Assembly: GCF_026342015.1 (NCBI RefSeq)
Contig: NZ_JAPENL010000002.1
Coordinates: 377,001-441,000 of the forward strand
Source: Micromonospora lupini
GTDB taxonomy: Bacteria > Actinomycetota > Actinomycetes > Mycobacteriales > Micromonosporaceae
DNA length: 64,000 nt
Direction: 5' to 3'
In this document: one piece after another, positions 10,159 to 18,649 of the stretch
How the letters are laid out: each line of letters starts with the position of its first letter
Numbering within the stretch: position 1 is the first letter of the stretch
The notes under the pieces: model-generated
What the model was told of the DNA's origin: nothing
Database searches by the model: none
The model's input: the letters and a program-made list of their open reading frames with translations, nothing else
Position numbers and translations under genes: made by a program

Positions 10159-10180
10159 TACTATTCACATACCGGGTATG
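10159..10180 (+). promoter_or_regulatory. -10 box and overlapping palindromic operator
   Basis: TACTAT (10159-10164) is a good -10 box for the small gene at 10213. The palindrome CATACCGGGTATG (10168-10180) lies across the expected transcription start. A near-identical palindrome occurs at 16052-16064 upstream of the subtilase gene. Confidence 0.4.
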
Positions 10181-10212
10181 CCCCGGCGCGCGCCTTCGGG
10201 GGAGGAGACAGC

Positions 10213-10389
10213 GTGATCAGTAACAGCGAGATGATCCGGATCCGTCGACAGATGCAGCGACGGATCCACGACGTGGTGGCCGAGCGCCGCCGCACCCGCG
10301 ATCTCGACCCCGCCCTGTCGCCCGCCGCCGCCACCACCGGATCCGGAGCCGATCAAGAGGTTCGCGCCGCCGACAACGGGCCAGGCTGA
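10213..10389 (+). CDS. Small basic hypothetical protein (58 aa)
   Basis: A GTG-started ORF of 58 residues preceded by a strong GGAGGAG ribosome-binding site (10201-10207). The N-terminal half is Arg-rich and probably helical (IRIRRQMQRRIHDVVAERRR), with no transmembrane segment. The last 14 or so residues are encoded by the left arm and loop of a palindromic repeat (10350-10406), so the C-terminus may have been acquired from that element. A -10 box and palindrome lie upstream. I do not recognise the family. Confidence 0.6.
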   Translation: MISNSEMIRIRRQMQRRIHDVVAERRRTRDLDPALSPAAATTGSGADQEVRAADNGPG

Positions 10390-10406
10390 CGCGAACCTCT
10401 TGATCG
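10350..10406. repeat. Palindromic repeat element, copy 2 (GATCAAGAGGTT type)
   Basis: Perfect 17-bp inverted arms (10350-10366 and 10390-10406) enclose a 23-nt loop. The arm begins GATCAAGAGGTTCGCG. The element lies between the convergent 58-residue ORF and dapE, where it could also act as a two-way terminator. It overlaps the end of the small ORF, whose stop is in the loop. Confidence 0.8.
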
Positions 10407-10470
10407 CCGGGCACGGGGCCGACCGACCGGAGCGGGTCGGGCTGGGTCAGGCCGGGGCGACCGGAGCGGG

Positions 10471-11544
10471 TCAGGCCGGGGCGAGCCAGCGGTGCAGGGT
10501 CGCCGCGCCGTCCCGGATCTTGCTGATCTCGACGTGCTCGTCGGGGTGGTGGGCGAGGTTCGGGTCACCCGGGCCGAAGTTCAGCGCGGGGATCCCCATG
10601 GCCGCGAACCGGGCCACGTCCGTCCACCCCAGCTTGCCGATCGGGGCGGCGCCGACAGCTGCCAGGAACTCCTTCGCCGGGGCCGCGTCCAGGCCCGGGG
10701 CAGCACCCGCCGCGGTGTCGGTCACCCGCACCTCGAAACCGGCGAACACCTCACGCAGGTGCGCCTCCGCCTCGGCGGGGGTGCGATCCGGAGCGAACCG
10801 GTAGTTGACCTCGACCTCACAGAGATCGGGGACCACGTTGCCGGCCACGCCGCCGTTGATCCGTACCGCGTTCATGCCCTCGCGGTAGTCGCAGCCGTCG
10901 ATGGTGACCCTGCGCGCCTCGTACGTCTGGAGGCGTCGCAGCACCTCACCGGCCGCGTGGATGGCGTTCACCCCGTGCCAGGAGCGCGCCGAGTGGGCGC
11001 GTACGCCTGTCGTGGTGACCACCGACCGCATGGTGCCCTGGCAGCCCGCCTCGACGATGCCGTACGTCGGCTCCAGCAGCACCGCGAAGTCCGCCTCCAG
11101 CCACTCCGGGAACGCCTGGGCGACCAGGTTCAGCCCGTTGTACCGCGACTCGATCTCCTCGGCCTCGTAGAAGAAGTACGTCACGTCGTAGCGCGGCTCG
11201 GGCAGCGTCACCGCCAGGTGCAGGGCGTACGCGGTGCCGGACTTCATGTCGGAGGTGCCGCAGCCGTACATCAGGTCGCCGCGCATGGTCGACGGGAAGT
11301 TGTTGTTCAGAGGCACCGTGTCCAGGTGACCGGCCAGCACGACGCGCTGCGACCGGCCGAGGTCGGTGCGCGCCATCACGGTGTTGCCGTGTCGGTGCGT
11401 GGACAGGTGCGGTACGCCCCGCAGCACCTCCTCGACACAGTCGGCGATCGCCTTCTCGTTGAGGGACACGGACTCTATGTCGACAAGTACGCGGGTCAGC
11501 TGCACCGGATCGGCGAGGACCTCGGGGGTCAGCGGGTTCTCCAT
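10471..11544 (-). CDS. dapE: Succinyl-diaminopimelate desuccinylase
   Basis: A 357-residue M20-family metallohydrolase that removes succinate from N-succinyl-LL-diaminopimelate in lysine and peptidoglycan precursor synthesis. Visible zinc-site motifs are [19 protein letters not shown] (bridging Asp), EAEEI (catalytic Glu pair) and a C-terminal [11 protein letters not shown]. Length is normal for actinobacterial DapE. The ATG at 11544 is preceded by TACCGT at 7 nt, so the message is probably leaderless. It is divergent from dapD, 78 bp away, and both act in the same pathway. Confidence 0.96.
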   Translation of the reverse strand: MENPLTPEVLADPVQLTRVLVDIESVSLNEKAIADCVEEVLRGVPHLSTHRHGNTVMARTDLGRSQRVVLAGHLDTVPLNNNFPSTMRGDLMYGCGTSDMKSGTAYALHLAVTLPEPRYDVTYFFYEAEEIESRYNGLNLVAQAFPEWLEADFAVLLEPTYGIVEAGCQGTMRSVVTTTGVRAHSARSWHGVNAIHAAGEVLRRLQTYEARRVTIDGCDYREGMNAVRINGGVAGNVVPDLCEVEVNYRFAPDRTPAEAEAHLREVFAGFEVRVTDTAAGAAPGLDAAPAKEFLAAVGAAPIGKLGWTDVARFAAMGIPALNFGPGDPNLAHHPDEHVEISKIRDGAATLHRWLAPA

Positions 11545-11551
11545 GGTTCGC

Positions 11552-11557
11552 ACGGTA
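11552..11557 (-). promoter_or_regulatory. -10 box of leaderless dapE
   Basis: TACCGT on the minus strand lies 7 nt before ATG 11544, and no ribosome-binding site is present. Confidence 0.55.
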
Positions 11558-11622
11558 CCTTCAGGTCTGTCAGCGCGAGGAGCGAGCCGAGGCCGGCCCG
11601 GCCGCGACCGAGAGGTGTAACA

Positions 11623-12582
11623 GTGACGTCCGCAGATTCCGCCTGGGGCATCGGCCTGGCCACCGTCACCGCCGACGGGCAGGTGCTCGACACCTGGTAT
11701 CCGACCGGCAAGCTGGGCCTGGGTGAGCTGCCGCTGGTCGCCGGTGAGGGCGAGTCGGACGTGCTGGACCTGCCGCCGGGCGCGCTTGGCGACCGGTCGC
11801 TGCCCGGTCTGCGTACCGTCCAGGTGGTCACCGTGATCGGCTCGCTTGACGACCCGATCAAGGACGCTTCCGACGCGTACCTCCGGTTGCACCTGCTCTC
11901 CCACCGCCTGGTGCGGCCCAACCAGCTCAACCTCGACGGCATCTTCGGCAAGCTGGCAAACGTGGCCTGGACGTCCGCCGGGCCGTGCCCCCCGGAGCGG
12001 GTGGACGAGCTGCGGGTGATCGAGCGGGCCGCCGGTCGCCACCTCACGGTGTACGGGGTGGACAAGTTCCCCCGGATGACCGACTACGTGGTGCCCTCCG
12101 GTGTGCGGATCGCCGACGCCGACCGGGTGCGCCTCGGCGCCCACCTGGCCGCCGGCACCACGGTGATGCACGAGGGCTTCGTCAACTTCAACGCCGGAAC
12201 CGCGGGCACCTCGATGGTCGAGGGGCGCATCGTGCAGGGCGTGCTTGTCGGCGACGGCTCCGACATCGGCGGTGGCGCCTCGATCATGGGCACCCTCTCC
12301 GGCGGCGGCACCGAGAAGGTGAGCATCGGCGAGCGGAGCCTGGTGGGCGCGAACGCCGGCGTCGGGATCTCGCTCGGCGACGACTGCGTGGTCGAGGCGG
12401 GCTGCTACATCACCGCCGCGTCGAAGATCACGCTCCCGGACGGCCGCGTGGTCAAGGCCCGGGAGCTGTCCGGCGTCGACGGCCTGCTGTTCTGGCGCAA
12501 CTCGGTGACGGGCGCGCTGGAGGCCCGGCCGCGCACCGGCCGGGGCATCGAACTGAACGCCGCCCTGCACGCCAACGACTGA
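11623..12582 (+). CDS. dapD: Tetrahydrodipicolinate N-succinyltransferase
   Basis: A 319-residue protein with the left-handed beta-helix region typical of Dap[18 protein letters not shown], then GTSMVEGRI, the [14 protein letters not shown] segment and [20 protein letters not shown]. It succinylates tetrahydrodipicolinate, the step before DapC. The GTG at 11623 follows an AGAGGTGT ribosome-binding site and gives the usual actinobacterial length. The sequence just upstream carries the AGCGCGAGGAGCGAG motif also found near tldD-tldE. A strong hairpin terminator follows at 12592. Confidence 0.96.
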   Translation: MTSADSAWGIGLATVTADGQVLDTWYPTGKLGLGELPLVAGEGESDVLDLPPGALGDRSLPGLRTVQVVTVIGSLDDPIKDASDAYLRLHLLSHRLVRPNQLNLDGIFGKLANVAWTSAGPCPPERVDELRVIERAAGRHLTVYGVDKFPRMTDYVVPSGVRIADADRVRLGAHLAAGTTVMHEGFVNFNAGTAGTSMVEGRIVQGVLVGDGSDIGGGASIMGTLSGGGTEKVSIGERSLVGANAGVGISLGDDCVVEAGCYITAASKITLPDGRVVKARELSGVDGLLFWRNSVTGALEARPRTGRGIELNAALHAND

Positions 12583-12591
12583 CGACCCCGC

Positions 12592-12620
12592 CGGGTCCGC
12601 GGCGCTCGGCCGCGGACCCG
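12592..12620. terminator. Two-way terminator between dapD and the subtilase gene
   Basis: The arms CGGGTCCGCGG and CCGCGGACCCG pair perfectly around a short loop between two convergent genes. Confidence 0.65.
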
Positions 12621-12633
12621 ACGAGGGTACGCC

Positions 12634-15600
12634 TCAGCGCAACAGGTACGCCTGGATGATCCGTTCGGTCACCGTGTTGCCCGCGGTGTCCCGAGCGGTG
12701 GCCCGCAGGGACACGTGGCCGGGTGCGGCCGGATGGCGCAGCACCGCCAACCAGCCGTCGCCGGGGGCGCGGACCAGCTTCACGTTGCGCCAGGTCTTCC
12801 CGCCGTCGTACGAGACGTCGACGGTGAGCGTGTCCACCCGGGCGGCCGGAGCGCCGGGCTGCCGCTGCACCCGCACGGGGACGACGAAGCCCTGACCGGC
12901 CGGAGCGCTGTTGTCGACACGCAACGGCGGGGCGAAGCGCACCGCCGACAGGGGCAGCCGGGCCGGCGTATCACCGGCGACGTGTCCCGAGCGGAAGGTC
13001 CAGGTGGACTCCACCTCGGTGCTCAGGTCGGTGACGCTGCGCTTCGCCGACGTGACGAGCCGGTAGTTCGCCGTGCCGGGCGGCACGGTGAACTCGCCGT
13101 AGCCGGAGTACTCGCTCTCGCCGACCAGCTTGCCGTCGCGCCAGAGCTCGGTCCGCTCGCTGTCGACGAGCGACGCGCCCGGGTGCCCGGCGGCGTCGCT
13201 GAACATGGGCAGGTTGACCAGGATGGTGTCACCGACGCGGGTGACGCTGTCCTCGGGCCAGCGCGGGGCCGGGAACGACGGCCCGTACGGGGCCTGGTTC
13301 CAGATCTCCTGCACCGTCCGCCCGGCCCGGTACGCGGTCGGGACGGAGAACAGCGCCGTCTGCGGGTTCAACCAGCCGTCCTCGTCCCGCGTTCCGAAGT
13401 AGATGTCGGACTCCCACTTCACGCCCCTGGTGTTGTAGTGCTCGACCCGCTGGCCGGGCACGACTGTGGGCAGGACCAGGGCGGCGCCGCCGACGTTGTA
13501 CTCCAGCACGGGGTACACGGTCCGTTCGGCCTCCAGCCCGGGCTGGCCACCGCGGAACCGGTGCACGACTGTGGCCAGGTCCCGCCTGGTGTAGTCGCGG
13601 ACGAACCCGGTGGGCAGCCGGCTCGGGATGGCTTCGGCCAGCGAGTACAGGTAGGGGGTGTTGGCCGTGTCCGGCTTGATCCACTGGCTGCTGATCGTGG
13701 AGACGAACCGCTCGTCGGAGACCGGCTTGCCGAGTTGACCGCTGGTCAGGCCGGTGAACGTGTCCGCCCAGATCCCGATGGTGTACGCGCTGCCGTCGTC
13801 GGCAGTGAAGTTGCCACTGATGTCGATCAGTTCCGGAACGGCGCCCGGCTCGGGGATCGTCGTCCGCACCGGCTTGGTCCGGCGGGCGTCCACCACGATC
13901 CGGGTGTCCCGGTCGACTGTCAGTTCGGGCTGCGCCAGCACTGACGTCGCACCCTGCGCACCGTCCGGTGCCGGCTCGTAGACGACGCTGGTCAGGCCGT
14001 AGTGCCCCTTGGGCACTCGCACGCTGGCCACGCCGTCGGCGCTGTCGAGGTCCCACCAGGCGAAGCTGTCCAGCCCGACGAGCGTGCTTCCGCTCTCCCC
14101 GGTGCGCGCGCCGGCCCGGTTGCGGTGCTCCACGGTCAGCGTGTAGCTCTCCACCTCGCGGTGCACGGCCAGTGGGGTGACCGCGACCGCCGCCCCGGAT
14201 CGGGCCACGATCCGCCCGGTCCAGTAGCCGTCGGCGTCGCCGAGCCGGGTGTCCGCGGTGACTGTCGTCGCGGCAGTGCCGCCCGCCGGCACGGTGAGCC
14301 GGTTGACGCCCAGCCGGAACAGGCCGGCCGGCAGAGCCCGACCGTCGGGGCCGGCGCCCTCGACGCTCAGGTCCACACCGACCGGTGCCGGACCATCGTT
14401 TCGCCAGGTCACCGTGCGGGTGATCGGGTCGTCGTCACCGTGCGGCCAGAGCGTACGCCCGAACGAGACGCTGACCGGATCGGTGCTGATCTGCTGGGTG
14501 ATCGCGTGCGCGACGTCGACCCGCCCGGCGCCCTGCTGGTAGGCGGTCTGGTCCGGGTGTGGCTTGGCGGCGGCCATCAGGGTGGCCTTGAGCCGGTCGG
14601 CCCGCCAGCCCGGGTGCTGCTGGGCCAGCAGCGCGGCCGAACCGGCCACGTGCGGGGTGGCCATCGAGGTGCCGGAGAGGGTGACGTAGCGGTCCCCGAC
14701 CGGATCGCCGATGACGCCGGTGGCGGACCGTGCGGCGACGATGTCGACACCGGGCGCGGTGATGTCCGGCTTCAACGCGTCGTCGCCGACCCGGGGGCCC
14801 CGGCTGGAGAAGTCGGCAAGCTTGTCGTCGCGGTCCACAGCGCCAACGGCGAGGGCGGCGTCGGCGCTGGCCGGGGAGCCGACCGAACCGTCCAGGCCGT
14901 CGTTGCCGGCGGCGGTGACGAAGAGGGTGCCGGTCTGGGCGGTCAGGGTCTGCACCGCCTCCTCCAGCGGGTCGACCTCCGGGGTGTCCCAGCCGCTGAG
15001 GCTCATGTTGACCACGGCGGCCTTCTTCTCCACAGCGGCCCACTGCATGCCGGCGAGGATCGCCGAGTCGGTACAGCCCTGGTCCTCACAGACCTTGCCG
15101 TCCAGCAGCGTCGCGTCCGGCGCGACACCCCGGTACTTACCGCCGGAGGCCGCGCCGGTGCCGGCGATGGTCGAGGCGACGTGGGTGCCGTGGCCGACCG
15201 TGTCCCGAGCGTCGGGGACCTCGGTGAAGTTGCGTGCCTCGCCCACCTTGCCGGCCAGGTCGGGGTGGGTCGCGTCGACGCCGGTGTCCAGCACCGCGAC
15301 GGACACTCCCTTGCCGGTGAACCCGGCCGCCCAGGCGGCGGGCGCACCGATCTGCGGCACGCTGTGGTCGAGGGTCACCCGGCGGTGGCCGTCCAGCCAG
15401 ATCCGCTCGACGCCCCCCGCCGCGTCGAGGCGAGCCCCGGCGGGACCGGTCGTGACCGTCGCCCAGACCGCGCCGAGGGAGGACTTTCCGGTGGTCAGGG
15501 CGGCGCCGCGGATCGCCGGCAGGTCGCGGGTCACACGCGTGCCGGGCAGAGCGGCAGTGGTACGCCGGGCGGTGCCCGCCGAGCCGTACGACACCAGCAG

Positions 15601-15993
15601 CGGCAGGGTGTCGCGGTGGGCGTCGTCGTAGCGCGCCTCGACCAGCCCGGTGACGTCGAAGAGCCGCCGGTCCACCCGACCCGAGCGCAGCAGCGGCAGC
15701 GCGTCCGTCGGTGTCACCGAGAGGCGCCCGCGCTGACGCTGGACCAGGAACCGCACGCCCTCGCGGCCGGCGCCGCGGCGGACCGAGGCGCCGGAAGCGG
15801 TGACCGTGACCCGGTCACCGGTGATCAGCGTGACGGTGGTCGAACGGTTGGCGATGGGTCCACCCGACGTGGACTGTGCGCCGGCGCCGCCCGGCGGGGC
15901 GGGTGCGGCGGGTGCGGCCGATGCGGGGACCGGCGCGGAGAGCGCCAGCGCGAACACGAGGCCGAGAGCGGCCAATCTTCTTGCCTGGTGCAA
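12634..15993 (-). CDS. Secreted S8 family (subtilisin-like) serine peptidase
   Basis: A 1119-residue subtilase with an N-terminal signal peptide (hydrophobic LAALGLVFALALSAP, AxA-type cleavage near residue 26). The catalytic triad is visible as Asp236 in AVLDTGVD, His268 in GHGTHVAST and Ser443 in GTSMATPHVA; the oxyanion Asn is in TAAGNDG. A propeptide-like region precedes the catalytic domain and about 620 residues of beta-rich C-terminal domains follow. Such enzymes degrade extracellular protein. The TTG at 15993 is chosen because GAGGAGGA lies 5-6 nt upstream and no in-frame ATG or GTG is closer. A palindrome upstream (16051-16065) may regulate it. Confidence 0.93.
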   Translation of the reverse strand: MHQARRLAALGLVFALALSAPVPASAAPAAPAPPGGAGAQSTSGGPIANRSTTVTLITGDRVTVTASGASVRRGAGREGVRFLVQRQRGRLSVTPTDALPLLRSGRVDRRLFDVTGLVEARYDDAHRDTLPLLVSYGSAGTARRTTAALPGTRVTRDLPAIRGAALTTGKSSLGAVWATVTTGPAGARLDAAGGVERIWLDGHRRVTLDHSVPQIGAPAAWAAGFTGKGVSVAVLDTGVDATHPDLAGKVGEARNFTEVPDARDTVGHGTHVASTIAGTGAASGGKYRGVAPDATLLDGKVCEDQGCTDSAILAGMQWAAVEKKAAVVNMSLSGWDTPEVDPLEEAVQTLTAQTGTLFVTAAGNDGLDGSVGSPASADAALAVGAVDRDDKLADFSSRGPRVGDDALKPDITAPGVDIVAARSATGVIGDPVGDRYVTLSGTSMATPHVAGSAALLAQQHPGWRADRLKATLMAAAKPHPDQTAYQQGAGRVDVAHAITQQISTDPVSVSFGRTLWPHGDDDPITRTVTWRNDGPAPVGVDLSVEGAGPDGRALPAGLFRLGVNRLTVPAGGTAATTVTADTRLGDADGYWTGRIVARSGAAVAVTPLAVHREVESYTLTVEHRNRAGARTGESGSTLVGLDSFAWWDLDSADGVASVRVPKGHYGLTSVVYEPAPDGAQGATSVLAQPELTVDRDTRIVVDARRTKPVRTTIPEPGAVPELIDISGNFTADDGSAYTIGIWADTFTGLTSGQLGKPVSDERFVSTISSQWIKPDTANTPYLYSLAEAIPSRLPTGFVRDYTRRDLATVVHRFRGGQPGLEAERTVYPVLEYNVGGAALVLPTVVPGQRVEHYNTRGVKWESDIYFGTRDEDGWLNPQTALFSVPTAYRAGRTVQEIWNQAPYGPSFPAPRWPEDSVTRVGDTILVNLPMFSDAAGHPGASLVDSERTELWRDGKLVGESEYSGYGEFTVPPGTANYRLVTSAKRSVTDLSTEVESTWTFRSGHVAGDTPARLPLSAVRFAPPLRVDNSAPAGQGFVVPVRVQRQPGAPAARVDTLTVDVSYDGGKTWRNVKLVRAPGDGWLAVLRHPAAPGHVSLRATARDTAGNTVTERIIQAYLLR

Positions 15994-16050
15994 CGGATCC
16001 TCCTCGTCAAACGTCTTGATGTACGGGAGTCACATTGACAACCCAGAATT

Positions 16051-16065
16051 GCATACCGCGTATGC
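16051..16065. promoter_or_regulatory. Palindromic operator GCATACCGCGTATGC
   Basis: A perfect palindrome except for its centre, in the space between the divergent subtilase (start 15993) and acetyltransferase (start 16132) genes. It shares CATACCGSGTATG with 10168-10180. The regulator is unknown. Confidence 0.4.
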
Positions 16066-16131
16066 AAAAAGAAGCCAGAAATATGACGGACCTGACACAA
16101 GGCGACGAACCGACCGGGCATCATCGACCGG

Positions 16132-16689
16132 GTGACCTCCATGAAGGACCGGATGCTCGCGGGTGAGCCCTACCTCGCCGACGATCCCGAGCTCATCGCC
16201 GACCTGGACCGGGCCGCCCGGTTGATGGAACGCTTCAACACCAGCCCCGCGGCGGATCCGGCGGCGCGGCTCGCGGCGCTGCGCGACCTGCTCGGCGACC
16301 TGGGTGCGGACACCTGGATCCGTCCACCGTTCCACTGCGACTACGGCTGGCAGATCCGGATCGGGCCCCGCAGCTTCGTCAACTACAACGCGGTCTTCCT
16401 CGACGTCGCGGCGATCACCATCGGCGCGGACGTCCAGGTCGGACCGAACGTCCAGCTCCTCACACCCACCCACCCGGTCGAGCCTGGCCCGCGCCGCGAC
16501 AAGTGGGAGGCCGCCAAACCCATCACCATCGGCGACAATGCATGGCTCGGCGGCGGCGCGATCGTGCTGGCCGGTGTGACGATCGGCGCGAACACAGTCG
16601 TCGGCGCCGGAGCGGTGGTGACCCGCGACCTACCCGCCAATGTGGTTGCGGTCGGCAACCCGGCCCGACCGGTCCGCGAACTCGACTAG
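16132..16689 (+). CDS. Maltose/galactoside O-acetyltransferase family protein
   Basis: A 185-residue left-handed beta-helix acetyltransferase of the Maa/LacA type. The N-terminal maltose acetyltransferase domain reads MLAGEPYLADDPEL, followed by hexapeptide repeats (ITIGADVQVGPN, ITIGDNAWLGG, VTIGANTVVGAGAVV). The active-site histidine is in LLTPTHPV. It transfers acetyl from acetyl-CoA to a sugar or related hydroxyl; the natural substrate is unknown. The start is either GTG 16132 or ATG 16141 (family proteins usually begin near MKDRMLAGE). Neither has a clear ribosome-binding site. Confidence 0.9.
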   Translation: MTSMKDRMLAGEPYLADDPELIADLDRAARLMERFNTSPAADPAARLAALRDLLGDLGADTWIRPPFHCDYGWQIRIGPRSFVNYNAVFLDVAAITIGADVQVGPNVQLLTPTHPVEPGPRRDKWEAAKPITIGDNAWLGGGAIVLAGVTIGANTVVGAGAVVTRDLPANVVAVGNPARPVRELD

Positions 16690-16698
16690 GAGACCAGC

Positions 16699-17331
16699 AT
16701 GGGCACGATCCACATCGACATCTTCGCGACACTCGACCTGGTGGCCCAGGCGCCGGGCGGCCCGGACGAGGATCCGGAGGGATTCCCGTACGGGGGCTGG
16801 CAGGCGCCCCTGTTCGACGAGACGGGCGGCCAACAGGTCATGGAGGGCATGCAGGGCATGGACGCCCTGCTGCTGGGCCGCCGGACGTACGACATCTTCG
16901 CCGGGTACTGGCCGAAGCAGGGCGAGGGGACCGACGGCGACATCGCCACCCTGTTCAACCGCATCCCGAAGTACGTCGCCTCACGGGGCAACCCCGACCT
17001 GGGCTGGGCCGGCTCGACCCAGCTTGGCGCCGACCTCGGCGACGCCGTGCGCGAGCTGCGGGACAGGCACGAGAAGATCCACGTGATCGGGAGCCTGAAC
17101 CTGGTCCAGACGCTCCTGCGCGAACGCCTCTTCGACAGGCTCAACCTGTGGATCTTCCCCATCGTGCTTGGCGTCGGCAAGAAGGTGTTCGACGGTGGGG
17201 CCGTACCCGCCAACCTGACCCTCGTCGAGCCGCCCGCCACCTCCGCCACGGGCGCGGTGCTCCTGCGGTACCGCCTCGACCCCGGAACGCCCGAGACCGG
17301 GGACATGACCCGCGACGGCCGCGGCCAGTGA
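16699..17331 (+). CDS. Dihydrofolate reductase family (RibD C-terminal domain) protein
   Basis: A 210-residue protein with the RibD-C/DHFR-like fold: ATLDLVAQAPGG at the N-terminus, LLLGRRTYDIFAGYW in the nucleotide-binding region, and IFPIVLGVGKKVFDGG near the end. Standalone members of this family are common in actinomycetes and their substrates are mostly unknown. It starts 9 bp after the acetyltransferase stop, with an AGGAG ribosome-binding site, so the two probably form an operon. A second, distinct member lies at 30235-30798. Confidence 0.88.
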   Translation: MGTIHIDIFATLDLVAQAPGGPDEDPEGFPYGGWQAPLFDETGGQQVMEGMQGMDALLLGRRTYDIFAGYWPKQGEGTDGDIATLFNRIPKYVASRGNPDLGWAGSTQLGADLGDAVRELRDRHEKIHVIGSLNLVQTLLRERLFDRLNLWIFPIVLGVGKKVFDGGAVPANLTLVEPPATSATGAVLLRYRLDPGTPETGDMTRDGRGQ

Positions 17332-17344
17332 GAGCTGGTCCCGC

Positions 17345-17992
17345 TCAGGCCACCGACTGATCGGGCAGGCGGACCACCAGGTCGGCCCGGTCGGCCGTGG
17401 GGGTGACCCGGGCCGCGTTGGCCTCGTCGCTGCCCAGCGCCCAGGCCCGTGCCTGCTCCGGCGACCGCCCGTACGCCTCGTGCCGGGCGGTCAACCGGCG
17501 CTGGCGCAGCTCGGCGTCCAGGTCGAGAAACCACACCTCGTGCAGCAGCGTCCGGACCTCCTGCCACGGAAAGTCCGGCACCAGCAGGTAGTTGCCCTCG
17601 GTCACCACGAGGCGGACCGACGGCGGCACCTCGATCGCCCCGGCCACCGGCTCCTCGATCTCCCGGCGGAACTCCGGCGCGTAGACCGACGTCGGCTCCA
17701 ATCGGCGCAACCGGCGCAGCAGCGAGACGTACCCGTTGGCGTCGAAGGTGTCGGCAGCGCCCTTGCGGTCGGCGCGGCCCAACCGGACCAGCTGCGACTG
17801 GGCCAGGTGGAAGCCGTCCATCGGCACCAGCCGGGCGCTCGGCCCGACCTCGGCGACGACCCGCTCGGCCAGAGTCGACTTCCCGGCGCCTGGCGCCCCG
17901 GTGATGCCGAGCAGTTGCCGCGGGCCCGCGTCGGCAAGTGACCGCGCCCGCGCCACCAGCTCGTCGACGGCCAGCACCCGGGCCGGCGGCAT
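17345..17992 (-). CDS. P-loop nucleoside/nucleotide kinase family protein
   Basis: A 215-residue P-loop kinase related to the phosphoribulokinase/uridine kinase/pantothenate kinase group. Walker A is GITGAPGAGKSTLAERV (about 29-45), followed by VPMDGFH, the Asp-Gly-Phe-His motif that marks the substrate pocket in this group, and VVTEGNYLLV. The substrate is not evident. The ATG at 17992 shares a base with the stop of the upstream SIMPL gene (TGATG). Its stop lies 13 bp from the convergent DHFR-like gene. Confidence 0.85.
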   Translation of the reverse strand: MPPARVLAVDELVARARSLADAGPRQLLGITGAPGAGKSTLAERVVAEVGPSARLVPMDGFHLAQSQLVRLGRADRKGAADTFDANGYVSLLRRLRRLEPTSVYAPEFRREIEEPVAGAIEVPPSVRLVVTEGNYLLVPDFPWQEVRTLLHEVWFLDLDAELRQRRLTARHEAYGRSPEQARAWALGSDEANAARVTPTADRADLVVRLPDQSVA

Positions 17993-18636
17993 CAGCCCAG
18001 CACCGGATCGCTGATCGTGAACCGTGCCTGCACGGCCGCCTGCACGGTCTGCGGCTGCGGGTCCAGCTCCAGCTCGGGCACCCCGCCGCCCGCACCGACG
18101 TCGAACCCCGCGCGGGCGAACATCGGCCGGTCGGCCGGACCGGCGTCGGCCAGCTCGATCAGCGCCGTGACGCGGGCGCCGAGCGCCTCCGCGTACTCCC
18201 GGGCGCGCAGCAGCGCGTCGCTGATCGCGGCGTACCGCGCCTCGCGGTGCGCGGGGCTGTCCGGGCGCAGCGCCCACCAGGGGCCGACCACCGAGACCTG
18301 GTCCTGGTCGGCCAGCCGGAGCATCAGCTCACCCAGAGCGGTGAAGTCGGTGACGGTGACAGTCGTGGTGACGCTGCCGAGCCAGCCCACGACGCGCTCA
18401 CCCGAGCGCTTGGTCTGCGGCCGGACCCACAGGTCGCCGGCCTCCCGCCCGGCCACCGCCGGCTCGGAACCGTCCAACAGCACCCGGACGGCGGCGGCCC
18501 GCTCGGCGAGTTGCGTCAGCGTCGCCTCCCGATCCCGACCGCGGGCCGTCACGGTGACCGCGAACCGCGCCAACTCGGGCGGCACCTCCCGGGTCACCTC
18601 GCCGCGCACCTGCACCACCGGGCCGTCCGTCGCCAT
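17992..18636 (-). CDS. SIMPL domain-containing protein (DUF541)
   Basis: A 214-residue protein with the SIMPL pattern: VQVRGEVTREVPPELARFAVTV at the N-terminus, a central Thr/Val strand VTTTVTVTDF, and AREYAEALG in the conserved helix. No signal peptide is visible, so it is probably cytoplasmic, unlike many family members. Function is not established. It appears leaderless (TAGGCT 7 nt before ATG) and is coupled to the P-loop kinase downstream. Confidence 0.82.
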   Translation of the reverse strand: MATDGPVVQVRGEVTREVPPELARFAVTVTARGRDREATLTQLAERAAAVRVLLDGSEPAVAGREAGDLWVRPQTKRSGERVVGWLGSVTTTVTVTDFTALGELMLRLADQDQVSVVGPWWALRPDSPAHREARYAAISDALLRAREYAEALGARVTALIELADAGPADRPMFARAGFDVGAGGGVPELELDPQPQTVQAAVQARFTISDPVLG

Positions 18637-18643
18637 GCCTGCC

Positions 18644-18649
18644 AGCCTA
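18644..18649 (-). promoter_or_regulatory. -10 box of the leaderless SIMPL gene
   Basis: TAGGCT on the minus strand lies 7 nt before ATG 18636. Confidence 0.5.

Noticed and set aside
14002..16038. Long plus-strand open frame opposite the subtilase gene
   Set aside because: Low-complexity product, no ribosome-binding site; the subtilase on the other strand has a full catalytic triad.
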